Of a stretch of 64,000 nucleotides of DNA, positions 48,897 through 59,560 are shown piece by piece (positions within the stretch are counted from its first letter, which is position 1; each line of letters starts with the position of its first letter). The notes under the pieces are model-generated. The model did no database searches, was not told the DNA's origin, and saw only the letters and a program-made list of their open reading frames with translations. The position numbers were made by a program, and so were the translations under genes. This DNA comes from Albugo candida (lineage: Eukaryota; Oomycota; Peronosporomycetes; Albuginales; Albuginaceae), in assembly GCA_905220665.1 (NCBI GenBank), contig CAJNAR010000154.1:310001-374000 (forward strand), in the 5' to 3' direction.

Positions 48897-50232
48897 TTAA
48901 AAGTGTGCCTCATCACAATTTCCAACTCCGTCTTTCCAAAAAAAAATGAATGTCGAGTAATTGAGGGAATAAAAAGACGCCCTCCACCCAACAATATTTC
49001 TTCTACCAATTAGATAAAAAATGCTTTGTCAAATTCTTTTGGATCGTTTACGTTTAAAAAAGGAGCAGATTGGAAATAGAAAGCGTTATCAGAGATTTAG
49101 AAGGTATAGAGGCTACCTAATAGAAGTCGTAATTTTTGAGGTAAACAAAAGGCAGTTTTTTCTGCTGCTGAAACAAGTGATGTTAGAAGACCTTTTACTT
49201 GCTCATGCGTTTTGGTGGTCCGATATCAAATATCTTCACCATTACTACAGTCAAGTCGTCAGAAGCTCCAATTGACGCAGTCAGGAACGTATATTTTTTA
49301 GTTGATGTATCGTCCATCTATTCACCCGACAGGTCGTGGTGAAAAAAAGCAGTGCTATGGTATGAGATCGATCACTTTTTAGGTAAAACTGAAGGTTTTT
49401 ACGCTTTTGTGTACAATCGCTTGATGATGCAAGTTACTGAAAAAGAGTAACTCACAACATTGCAACGTTTACATGGTAAGAGCTGGAGACTTAAAGGAAG
49501 ATTGCAAGACTTGCTTGTCGTAGTTTAGCGCATCATTTAGCGTACTGTTTTCCGTAGGATTCGCCTAGTACGCATATTTTTCCCTAGTAGCGTTTTTATA
49601 AGCTTACTCTATTGAAGGCGTGGTAAAGTCATGTCTAGTTTCGCGCTGCAAAGTCATGTGTTAGATATTAGAAGATGCTCTTAAGTGACAGGAAATATTT
49701 TCTGAAAATACTTTAAAAGATTCTGCGAATTGTCTGAAACCTTTCGGATACATGCAGTATCAAAGGAAAATACAAAGGAACAGATACAAACACATACTTA
49801 ATTGTATACCTTGGTATTAGTGCGAGACAGTTTGGGACGTTTTTTCTGCTGCAACCGAGCATCAACTACTATTAGAAGCACTTAAGGTTCGTCGTATAGC
49901 GATAAGAACTAATATACCCACCGATTATCCTTGCTCACATTGAAACAACCCGACATTCTCTCCCCATGTGCCAACGTGTCTTCAGAATGGAATGGTGAAG
50001 GCATATTGTGTATTACCAGGCGTATGGCTGTTATGGAACGATCTCACATTGGATAAAAGTTTGGTAGATTTAAAGCTAGTAGTCTTGCGCTGTCCAACAG
50101 CAGCATATTTTGATATAGAGCATTTGAGAGAAATGATCTGCATGGAACATGAAAAGTACCTAAATTATTATGCTGCTATATAGAGCTAAAAACCCAAAGT
50201 TGCTCTTGGATTCGTTGCGACGTATGTGATCA
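48897..50232 (+). repeat. Duplication block X, copy 2
   Basis: Colinear from about 49090 with 39240-40340 and with inverted 56600-55600. Landmarks are gaggtaaacaaaaggcag (49139), caccattactacagtc (49238) and gttatggaacgatctc (50031). The decayed gene X is broken here. It ends at about 50232, where the inverted CCG fragment begins. Confidence 0.75.
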
Positions 50233-52794
50233 TCAAATCGGACGATTAAGTAAATTTTTGCGCTGAGTAATATCGACACTACGTGAAGGCCAAATGATAT
50301 CCATTCGTCGCCCGAAATTTGAAATTGCCTTTTCATTTATTATCATACCTCCTGGATTAACTTTCAAGATAAGATCGAGCAGACGATTTCGGAAAGAATC
50401 TTTAGCGTTCTGCATTGATGTCTTCGAACGCAAGTATCGACACATTAACTATTACGGTTCAGGATTTCTCGTTGTTAATACTCCTCTATAACCTCGAACC
50501 TGTTGAATGCGTTCGTTCACATCCCTCCTTTACTGGATCTAGAGAATTTTTGACACACGTACTAAATGATTCGTGTATGGTGGTCCGGGGGGAAGCGAAA
50601 ACACAGAGTTTTGTTTCTGGTTTCATTTCCACGAGCGTGGATGATTCCTAATAGGTTATTGAGTTGATTTATATGTGGTGTGGTGATATTCGCAAAACTA
50701 ACGGACATTCGATTGAGCGTCAATATTTGAGCCAGAATGTTTGAGGAAGCATTGCATCAAGGCACTTTTCTTTCTCAGAGACGAGTCGAAATGAAAGTAC
50801 TTGATTTGTTAGAGATAAACTTCCCACAATAAGAACCATACTACTCTCACCCGCTTGTTTAACCAAGCAGTGCAGTATTTATAGTTATTTAAGTTGTTTC
50901 ATTTGGCTTTCTGTACGCATAGGCAAGATATTTCGTTCTGATTAAGAAAAGTCTCTATATCCATCATTTATTAGCTTAACTTAAGAGGTTCAGGTTCTGC
51001 ATCTGCCTCAATTTCTGAATAGTTTTTGACATCAGGACGTGATACTACATCCAAAAAATAAAGATCCAACTTCCATTGGAATGCACCTGTGCATATGATA
51101 GTGCTTCACCATCTACATTTGATTCTTTGCCAGGTTTGCTGCAGTACTAACATCATCCAATGCTTGTTCATCCTGAAGGAACCAGCGATCCAGATTGTAA
51201 AAACCAGTTGAAGAGAGTGACCTCAGGCAGGTACAGTACTGGTGCTCGCAAGCTTTTTGTATACTTCTATGTCCATATAAACATTTAAATGCAAACACGA
51301 AAATGAGGCTTTTTCTTACGGTCTTAAAAGTATATCCGCGAAGTGCAAATGTTATGTTATGAATAGCTAAACATCGTTCACATTGAGATTTTGGGAACCG
51401 CTACTCAACCCCAACTTTTTGCTAACCATCCTCCACTCCTCTTAAATACAGCACCCCAGGTTACGTTCCGAGGCACGAATATTGATTACATTACGAGGTG
51501 TTACCTTGACATTCGCATTGCGTATTTGTGCGACGATACGCTCAGGCGCCAGACCCGACCGTAAGTAATTTAAAATTTGTTGCCGCTCATCGATTTTGAG
51601 GGCCTGGCCTTGTGGATATAAGGCAGCATCTACAAAAGTCTCGTGATTATGCTCAAGTTGATTGCCTCAACAACCCAGTGAACGAAGGATCCGTGTCCTA
51701 TCATTCGGCAGATTATCATAGCAGACTTGCAGCCACTTCCACGGCTTCCGCGTACGCGTCTACGCTGCTGCGACATGGAAGTTGCATTCTCCGCACAAGA
51801 GCATTCAAGACCTATAGCTTTGATTTCACCCTCTAAACGGTTTCCAACTCTCCTTGTTCTGTTGCAATAAAATTATGAAGCCCTCATCTTGAGATTGACG
51901 TATTACTACGAATCTATCCTGTTCTAAAGACGCTTAAGTAGTATCGACGATGTCTTCAAACTGACTCATGGTTGGCAAAACAGAAGAGTTATGGTATGAC
52001 GAAACTTGCCAGCTTTCGCGTTTCGTACGTTCTGTCCTATATTCAAATAAGGGTATTCTCTATTGCCAATCATAACTCGGAATCATAGCTTAGGGGTGCT
52101 GTATCCAAGAGGGGTGGGGGCTGCTGATTAGCGGTTCCTCGTTTGCGAATACGACTTACTGGTGGTGAGACGTAAAGAATTGGTTGCGGCGTTTTCCAAT
52201 TTTGCTCCAAGAGTGGTACTTTATAGATAGCGATGGTCAGAGTATCCATCGCATTTCGTGTTATCAGTTTTATTCTGCTTTTCAATGCGTTGTTGAAGCT
52301 ACGACGCATGGTTTGTATCTAATTGACGAAGAAAAAAGCAAGAACCCAATAAGACTTTTCAAGAGAGAGCTTTATGTCAGAATGGCGTGCCCCATCCGGT
52401 ATGACATAGTCCATATGCAATGAAAAGAGAGATATAGAATACTCGAGTACATAGTTTTGCAATAAAATTGATTAGTATGGGGGAAACTTTTTGAGGTCAG
52501 TTTGAAGCTGACAAAAATGCCCACTGATGTTTCATTGCAAAGAAAATAGATCGATAAACGTGTTGCTACCTCTGATCAGATAAACAAGCGTATCTGTATG
52601 CTGGCAGCCAGACTTATGTCTTCGACACCAACTTTTTCGAGAAGACAGACGTGACAATCCTCCGTATTAGTTTGGGTGAGACCCAAAAGTCTAGTGTAAG
52701 ACGAAAGTGATCTCAATCTTCTACTTCCTCTTAATTTTGAGTTGAAAAAAAGGAGATCCACGAGAATCAGAAATAGTAAGCGGTTTAGAGGAAT
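50233..52794 (-). pseudogene. CCG-class effector pseudogene, inverted (copy 5)
   Basis: Read on the minus strand, the signal-peptide region (LLFLILVDLLFFNS) and CHVCLLEKVG are clear, but the codon aligned with the family start is ATT (52792-52794) instead of ATG. A frameshift follows near 52580. The middle is interrupted by a 745-bp element (51394-52138). Later pieces at 51113-51298 (CLRSLSSTGFYNLDRWF) and 50233-50445 (MIINEKAISNFGRRMD) match copy 4 closely. The last about 100 codons are missing, cut off at the inversion junction. It is the closest relative of copy 4. Confidence 0.88.
51394..52138. mobile_element. TIR element inserted in CCG copy 5
   Basis: The left arm (51394-51457) starts ggaaccgcta and ends tacagcacccc. 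The right arm (52093-52138) is its inverse, ggggtgctgta to tagcggttcc, with about 18 bp extra in the left arm. The minus strand inside encodes GQALKIDERQQIL, NYLRSGLAPERIV and RNANVKVTPRNVINIR. This resembles the N-terminal region of MULE/FAR1-like transposases from oomycetes and fungi. Absence from CCG copy 4 at the matching codon proves insertion. No clear target-site duplication was seen. Confidence 0.65.
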
Positions 52795-55599
52795 TTGTTT
52801 TGTCTGAAGCAAGTCCACTCAGAGCACTCTAATCTTTGGCGTGCATATAATCAGTTACATGGAGGGATTTGCCTATCCTGTAGCCGTGATTGACGATTTT
52901 ATTGCTTTTTCTCTGGTAAACATTGAATAAGCTTTTGAATCTGAGATGCATTGAGCATGAAAAAAAATGAAAGGATGAGCTAAAACCACAGAGGACAATT
53001 TGCTTTTTTTGCATGGATCCGGAATTTGGAACCTCGATAAAGGCTTTAGCCCTACATGCCCGAAAGCTGTAAATCTGAAGCGAAGAACATTTCTTCGCAT
53101 CGAGTACCTGATCAACTTGTGAGTTGAATGTAATATCCAATGTCATCACTCTAATGCTGACTAACGAATAAGGTGCGGATATGTTTCAATTCAGTGCACA
53201 GCCTTGCGGACCAATCTCGTGGCTCACAGATTCAATGGTAGGCACACCATCTTACGAAATCAAGTGTATGTCTTTTATACTCTCCTAAATCTTACGAAAC
53301 TAGGAATTGTTAGATCTTACCGCGCACAACATTTTTCGAAAAGATTGACAGGGTAATCGCATAAACGTGGACTAGATGCTTGAATCATCTCTCGAAGCAC
53401 GAAGTACTGTGCCATACCAACTTCTCTAGGGAGTAAAATGCACTTGATTTTACTTGCAATGGAATATTTATTACGGTGAAAATGAATGTATCAATAAACT
53501 CGCTGAACATTAAGCAATTTATATGCTTAGCCACACACACCGATACCCGTTTTAAAATCAATTATCGTCATGAAGTAAGCGTTGCCTCCAGAACAGGATA
53601 GAGCTAATGTTCAATAAAACATGGAGTTTTGGAGAGGGAGAAGAAATACAATCAATTAAGTCTAATGGACCATTTCTCATACCATGTAACCTCGACCTGC
53701 TTAAGTATGGTTTAATGTATGATGGGTGAGCCTTCTTTTAGAAAATCAAAGATTTCCACGATACGCATGTCCTTTTAAAGATGATGTGTACCTTTGATTA
53801 AAATACATGCGCAATAATATTCCAAATAGCTGCTTCGGACGTTCTCCTTTTGAATGGCTAAATCGGAGCACTGTTGAATAACATACCAACGAAAAGACAT
53901 TTGATCACTAATCTTGACTTTTACAGAGATGCAGTGAGTGAACCGGTCCATTCGTTTGTGTTACAGATAAATGAAGTTCACCCTTATTCGTGTTGTAATA
54001 ATCAACCTGCGTAGTTTGAATTTATACATGCTGAGTTATCAGCTGTTTAGTCTTGGGTGTAGTATTTTATGACCAACACTTTCAAATGTTCATAATGAAC
54101 GGACTGGAGGAAGCTAGAAGTGTTACCTCTAATCATAATACAAACTAAAGTTGATAGGGGCCAAGTTGAAATAAGCAGCATTTCGAACCCAAGAAAAGTA
54201 TACTCTCTTGTCTCATAGAATATCAGGCACGAGCCAGTGGTGAAAGTGATAAAAAAGATTCAGAATACTCGATGAACACAAAGGGATATCATTTTCTAAC
54301 AGCTTCGTGTTACATCTTGATCCTGAGCTGTCGGAAATAGTAAGGATAGGTCTGTCTTTGCGCGTACAATGCGGAACGCGGTATTTATTCTAATCTAGTC
54401 AGCACTGGGCGACTATAAAACGACCGGGAGTTTTACAGTGATGTTGAGGTACTTTTGAAAGTCTTGCATACCCGTTGATAGGTGTTTCGCCAATGTTGGA
54501 GCATAAATACTAGAAAGGCTTTACTTATGGACGATTTATGCTCATGCCGAATTGAGAAGAAGAGTAGTATGTAACTTTCATGAACCTTGTGAGGAACCAT
54601 GGTGAAGGTATGTTTGAGTGCTTGATTCATTCGTTCGTATGACGAAGTGAAGCCGGATGTATAATTGAGGAAGTGATAGATAGATTCGTAGTAGTTCTAT
54701 GGGGAAACTGTATTGAAACTAAGCATATCCGCATTAGATTGATGTAATCGCAGAGTAGCGGTATTCTACAATGATCTTAGTATGTCCCATAGAACACCAT
54801 TCTTGAAATCCTTTCTGGAGAAAATCACTTGTTGCAAGATTTTCCGGAGTTATAGCAGTGACTAATCTTGAGTGTCTCTCCGATCTGGGGGAACATTTCA
54901 GAACGGTGCAAAAGCCTCCACGTACTTTTATTCGGATAATTCTGCCTGCGCTTGTAAACCTCGTGCGTTTCCGTTTTGTTGCCTACTGAAGTTGTCAAAG
55001 TGTAATGTTTTGGCGACTATGACGGCAATGCGAACGTTTCCAAATTGTCAAGACGCCGCCGTTTGAAAAGTGTACAAACCCGCGGCTTCCTGTCATAGAT
55101 TTATGTCGAAGTAAGTACTAAAGATGAACAGCATGAGAAATCAAAGACGATGAAAGTACACCCCGCTGCGCTTAGCGTAATATCATTTAGTCCAATACCT
55201 GAGCGATGCACTGAGAAGTAAGTGCGAATGAAGACTGAATAATACAAACACATTCAACTGGAGATGGCATTAGCAGCCGAGTGAATTACAGCTTTCTATC
55301 AACATTTGCCGAGGAATCACATGAATTGATTTTAGATGAGAGGCTCGTTTTTGTTGATGGAAAGATCAACGAGCAATTCATTTCAATAGAATTATCAATA
55401 GAGTGAATATGCGCATGATGCCACTATTTAGCTCAAAAGCCAATAACATCTCATAAAAACAACGTCGCACTTCCTGCTGATTTGGGATGTACTGCAGACT
55501 TCGGAAGTTGTCAACCCCATTTCAGAAAAATTTCCTGCATTTATTGCACGAGATGGAAATGAAACTTCAGCAACGCTACGAATATATATATATATCCTA
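52795..55599 (-). repeat. Duplication block Y, inverted copy 2
   Basis: Colinear in inverse orientation with about 40970-44537. It contains the empty site of the SINE-like insertion (55196-55207). The part nearest CCG copy 5 (52795-53150) matches 44200-44537 very closely. A short AT microsatellite lies near 55583-55595. No gene recognised. Confidence 0.72.
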
Positions 55600-56600
55600 A
55601 TATGAGTTAAGTCTCCAAATCTCCGAAGCTTTTATCCATAGCGCGCTCGTTCCATAACAGTCATACTTTTGGTGGTACACAGTATGCCTTCACCTGTCCA
55701 TTCTGAAGACACGTTGGAAAATCGGCAGAAAATGTCGGTTTGCTTTGTGTGAGCAGCGATGATCATCGCATATAATGATTCGTATCGCTATACGACAAAC
55801 GTGAATTGCTTCAAAGAGTAGCCGATGCAGAAGGAAACTTTCTTAACTGTAACGCACTTGTACCGATGTATGCAATTTGATATGTGTTTGTATCGTACTC
55901 TCCATCGATGTTGTATGTATCCAACGTTTTTCGGACAATTCGGTGATTTTTATAATGTCTGAAGAAGATACTTTCCATAACTTTACACGCGTCTTCTAAT
56001 ATCTAAGACATGTATTTGCAGGTCAAATCTCTGCATGACTTTCCACGCGTTCAATGGAGTGAGCTTTTAAGAACGCTACTAATGAGAAATATGCGTACAA
56101 TGCGAATCCTATGTAAAATTCTAGATGATGCGCTAAACTACGACAGACAAATCCTTCAGTCTTCATAAAATCTCCAGTTCTTCCCATATAAACGGTATGC
56201 GAATACTCCTTTTCCACTAACTTTATCCTCCCGATATTGTACACAAAATCGTAGAAACCCTTCCGTTCACCGTACAAGTAATCGATGTCATGCATTTTAA
56301 CTAAACTACAGCTTGTCGGGTAAGCAGATAAACAAAAATAATCTACCAAATACACTCTTTGTCTGCGTGAATCTAAACCACTGACGATTTGTTGGTAGTC
56401 ATGGTGTACTTATGGTGAACGTCTTCGACATCTGACCACTAAAATACGTAAAAATCTTAAGAAGTCACTCGTTTCAACGGCAGAAAATTCGTTGGCTATC
56501 TGCGTTCTTTTACCTCGAAACTGACGTCTTTTTTTAGTCAGCTCCAAATTTTAACACCATTTCTTTCTCCAGTCTGCTCCTTACGTAAACGACCCAAAAG
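55600..56600 (-). repeat. Duplication block X, inverted copy 3
   Basis: Inverse match to 39240-40340 and 49090-50232. This copy keeps the longest open frame of the decayed gene X (56023-56355). Confidence 0.7.
56023..56355 (-). CDS. Gene X, unrecognised, possibly decayed
   Basis: An open frame of 110 codons on the minus strand; the first ATG in it is at about 56295 (90 codons). Residues TVYMGRTGDF, AHHLEFYIGFALYAYFSLV and FLKAHSIERVE have counterparts in the two other copies of block X at the protein level. Copy 2 has VYMVRAGDLK and YAYFSLVAFL with stops between. That pattern suggests an ancestral coding gene, not chance. Upstream, homologous frames continue (HHDYQQIVSG, FSAVETSDFLRF) but are split here. 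No family is recognised, and whether this copy is expressed is unclear. Confidence 0.4.
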   Translation of the reverse strand: MYLVDYFCLSAYPTSCSLVKMHDIDYLYGERKGFYDFVYNIGRIKLVEKEYSHTVYMGRTGDFMKTEGFVCRSLAHHLEFYIGFALYAYFSLVAFLKAHSIERVESHAEI

Positions 56601-56784
56601 AAAGAACAAAACATTGTTCTAATCCGTAGAAGAAATATCGATTGGTGGAGAACGTCCCTTCCTTCCTTCGATTTTATAATCAGCGCAGATAAAATTTACC
56701 GTACAACTACCTAAAAAAAAAGAAACTTTGTATGGAAAGACGGAGTTGACAATTGTGATGGAACATATTTAATTACAACAACAT

Positions 56785-57804
56785 TTACTTTTCCTTCTTT
56801 GGTTCCTTACGATCCTGAACAGCTTGCTGCAAAGAATGAACTGTAGCATCTTTACTTTCCTTCATCATTCCTTCCAGCGTCCTCTCCTTCTTCTTCATGT
56901 TCTTAGCTGCTGCCTTCCATTTTTCTGGATTGCGACGGCGATGAAGGAAAATCGCGATCGCAAATGCGAGAAGAGGAACAATCCACGCAGCGTGATGCGT
57001 GCAAGCTTTATATCCCATCGGAAGTGACACACACCGATTCTCGGCAACTTTTGCTGTATTCATCTTCCCATACACCGTATCTTTGACTCTTCCTTGCGCG
57101 TGATCCGCAGTTTCCTTGGTTCGCTCTCGAGCGTCATTTGTCCACTCACGAGCATCTTTAGTACGCGCTCTTGCGCGTGCACTCCATTCATCCAATTGCT
57201 CGTGAGTGTGCTCACTAAGCTTGCCCAGTTTCTCCTTAGTTTTCTCCCCCAATTCCTCTGCTCGATTCATTGCGTTCTCTGCAACGCGGCGCGCGTGATC
57301 CCTTGCATCTTCCATTCGTCGCCGCGCACCCTCAGCATAATCGCTCATGGTCTCACGAGCAGATTCGCTGTATTCACCAGCACGGTCACGAACGCTTTCC
57401 CCATACTCTCCAGCTTGATCCCCTGCAGCATGCCCTCTGTCGCGCGCTTGGTCGGTGAGGCCTCCGACACGATCCCGAACAGCTTCACCATACTCTCCCA
57501 AGCGTTCTTTGGCATTGCGACTGACATCACTCGCTTGCTTACCGAATTTATTCATTTTTGCGCGCGCCGAGTCGCTATACTCCCCAAACGTCTCATGTGA
57601 TTGTTTCTTTGCATCTTCGGCGTACTCTTGCACCCGGTCTCCAATGTGCTCGCTGGTCTCTTGCGCCTTACGCTTCCCGTACTCAACCCCTTCAATGGAT
57701 CGCCGTTTTGCATGATCCGCTTCATTTTTGATCTGGTGGGCTGATTCTCGAGACCGATGGCGCGCGTCTCGTTCCAATTCATCAAATCGATTTTCCGCTT
57801 GCAT
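56785..57804 (-). CDS. LEA-like tail-anchored protein L
   Basis: ATG 57802-57804 to stop 56785, 339 codons, no introns. Residues 1-250 are highly charged, Ala/Glu/Arg/Asp-rich and helical. Repeats such as GEYGESVRDRAGEYSESARE fall at about 133-151, resembling group 3 late-embryogenesis-abundant or apolipoprotein-like amphipathic helices. A single hydrophobic segment (about 272-288) is followed by HRRRNPEKW and a Lys-rich tail, suggesting a C-terminal membrane anchor. No signal peptide is present. LEA-like proteins protect membranes and proteins under desiccation, but that role is inference. It is divergently arranged with the MEP50-like gene, 325 bp apart. A copy with one nonsense codon lies at 47889-48896. 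Confidence 0.82.
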   Translation of the reverse strand: MQAENRFDELERDARHRSRESAHQIKNEADHAKRRSIEGVEYGKRKAQETSEHIGDRVQEYAEDAKKQSHETFGEYSDSARAKMNKFGKQASDVSRNAKERLGEYGEAVRDRVGGLTDQARDRGHAAGDQAGEYGESVRDRAGEYSESARETMSDYAEGARRRMEDARDHARRVAENAMNRAEELGEKTKEKLGKLSEHTHEQLDEWSARARARTKDAREWTNDARERTKETADHAQGRVKDTVYGKMNTAKVAENRCVSLPMGYKACTHHAAWIVPLLAFAIAIFLHRRRNPEKWKAAAKNMKKKERTLEGMMKESKDATVHSLQQAVQDRKEPKKEK

Positions 57805-58129
57805 GTCCGAAATCTCTCAGAGTTTGTATGCAAATTGAGTACTGAGACGTTAAATGGAAAGCTTTGAGACTCTCAACCGTCGGTTTCCTTCTGCGCGACA
57901 CGTAGGGATATGTGACATGTCAACGAGACTTTCGGAAGCGTTTTTGCGACAATTGAAAACTCGGAAAAAAAATAGAAATTGACATATTTTTTCGGTCGTT
58001 TTGTCATTCGAAAATGTCGCTTGGGGTTAAGTGCGGGTACCTATGTAAGATACGGGCGTACGTAACGATGGGGTGGGAATATAGCGAAGATACGGTGCAA
58101 ATGATAGTAAATGCGCTCGTACTTAAAGA
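57805..58129. promoter_or_regulatory. Divergent intergenic region L / MEP50-like
   Basis: 325 bp between two divergent start codons, so it should contain both promoters. Similarity to the L pseudogene flank extends only about 70 bp upstream of L (to about 57880). The duplicated unit therefore broke inside this promoter region. No core motif was identified with confidence. Confidence 0.5.
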
Positions 58130-59383
58130 ATGTATCGAGCTCGTGCGCAAGTAGACGCGATCGCCGCGTGCCCTTGGGGAGCGATTCGACAGGATGTCGA
58201 TGACGGAATCGTATCACGCGCATATGTGTTTGAGCACGATAAACCGGCACTTCTTACTGTAGCGTATTCGTGTCTAGAAGGTAATTATTGGGGAGGTGGA
58301 GTAGCGCTCGTTGATGCGCGAAGTGACTCGCAATGTGGTTGGGAACAAGTGTGTGGTTTTCAATATGATTCTGGAATCAGTAATTTAGTGTGGTGCGGCG
58401 AAAAAAGTAATTTAGTGGCATGTGCATGCGATAACGGCGATATCGAAGTGTTACAGCTGTCTTCGGATGTGGAGTTTGCATTTCATCCAGTAGGAAATGG
58501 GTCAGGTGTCGGGGGAATGTGCACACAGCAAGGGAGACATGGCGATGTGGTCACGGGGATCTCTGTGTCGCCATTTGACTCGACTCGTCTTGCATCCTGC
58601 AGCTGGGATTTAAGGTTAGTGTGGTCCACTTTATTCATCTAAATGGCTGACTCGATTATAGTGTGAAAGTTTGGGATCTTGCATCACGTACCGCGGCTCA
58701 AGTAACATTAGGTAGGAGTGATGGAAGAGTCATTGTTGCATGAAAGTAATCTTTTGTGTAGACGGACACACCGATCTTGTATGGTGTGTGGCATGGAGTC
58801 CTTGGACACCAAGTATCCTGTCAAGTGGTTCGCAGGATAGCACAACGCAATTGTGGGATGAACGAGTTGCTAGTATGAATGCAAATATCCTCACATTGCA
58901 TTCATCCTGTCCTGTTTTGTCGTTGGATTGGCATCCGCATCAAGAAACGATCATTTCGGTCGGTTTGGAAGACGGTACTCTCTCGACATTTGATATCCGA
59001 AAATCAACCAATCCGCTTTTCGAACAGGTGAATCTTGTTATATAGCAAAAACACTCTGGTAACTAACGGTGTTATCGCAGGCGCTGCACGACCGTCCCAT
59101 CCACGCGCTACGGTACTCTCCGTTCCACGCGGATTTAATCGCAACCGCCAGTGATGATGCAACGATTCGCGTGACAGATCGATCTCAGGCCGCTTCGACT
59201 ATGCGGATATCAAGCAGCGTCGTAGCCCATCACCGAGATTATGTGCGCGGATTGGATTGGTACGCATCAACACGAAATCGTTTGCCTGAGAAGCAGGTAT
59301 TTCTTGTCTCAGGATCCTGGGATAAAACTGTTCGAAACCATCCGATCGAAATGTTTGCAAGCAGTCAGCCCCCCGGATTTTAA
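58130..59383 (+). CDS. WD40 protein resembling methylosome subunit MEP50/WDR77
   Basis: Four exons: 58130-58614, 58662-58711, 58762-59027 and 59081-59383, giving 367 codons. The introns (47, 50 and 53 nt) all have GT-AG ends and keep the frame; the third has a ctaac branch-like site. WD repeats include ISNLVWCGEK, GDVVTGISVSPFDSTRLAS with WDLSVKVWDL across intron 1, DGHTDLVWCVAW across intron 2, VLSLDWHPHQETII, PIHALRYSPFHADLIATAS and HHRDYVRGLDWY with LVSGSWDKTV. The order and the last repeat resemble metazoan MEP50, the partner of arginine methyltransferase PRMT5, which binds substrates such as Sm proteins and histones. Another seven-bladed WD40 protein (PEX7-like) is the main alternative. 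It lies divergent to L. Confidence 0.75.
58615..58661 (+). other. Intron 1 of WD40 gene
   Basis: Starts gttagt and ends tatag. Removing its 47 nt joins W-D-L to S-V-K-V-W-D-L, an uninterrupted WD repeat end; the unspliced frame stops at once. Confidence 0.85.
58712..58761 (+). other. Intron 2 of WD40 gene
   Basis: Starts gtagga and ends gtgtag. Splicing of 50 nt joins VTL to DGHTDLVWC, restoring a canonical G-H dipeptide at the beginning of a WD repeat. Confidence 0.85.
59028..59080 (+). other. Intron 3 of WD40 gene
   Basis: Starts gtgaat and ends cgcag, with actaac 15 nt upstream of the 3' site. Splicing of 53 nt joins LFEQ to ALHDRPIHALRYSP. Confidence 0.85.
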
Positions 59384-59560
59384 CTTTGGTAAATAACAGT
59401 GGGAATGGAAATGACGTGGTACACACGATAGATTGCGAATCGAGACATGAGCGTTGCCGTATTCGATGATCCGCGACACGCCATTGATTGATGTTTGACT
59501 TTGAATGAATTCCTCACAATTGTCATAAACTGTTTTGCTCGCTGATACCCAGTAAGTCTG

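Noticed and set aside
55580..55597. AT dinucleotide run
   Set aside because: Simple microsatellite; no sign of function.
57094..57600. 168-codon open frame opposite the L gene
   Set aside because: It is the antisense shadow of a repetitive, charge-rich coding region; the sense frame is longer, has an ATG and is conserved in the duplicate.
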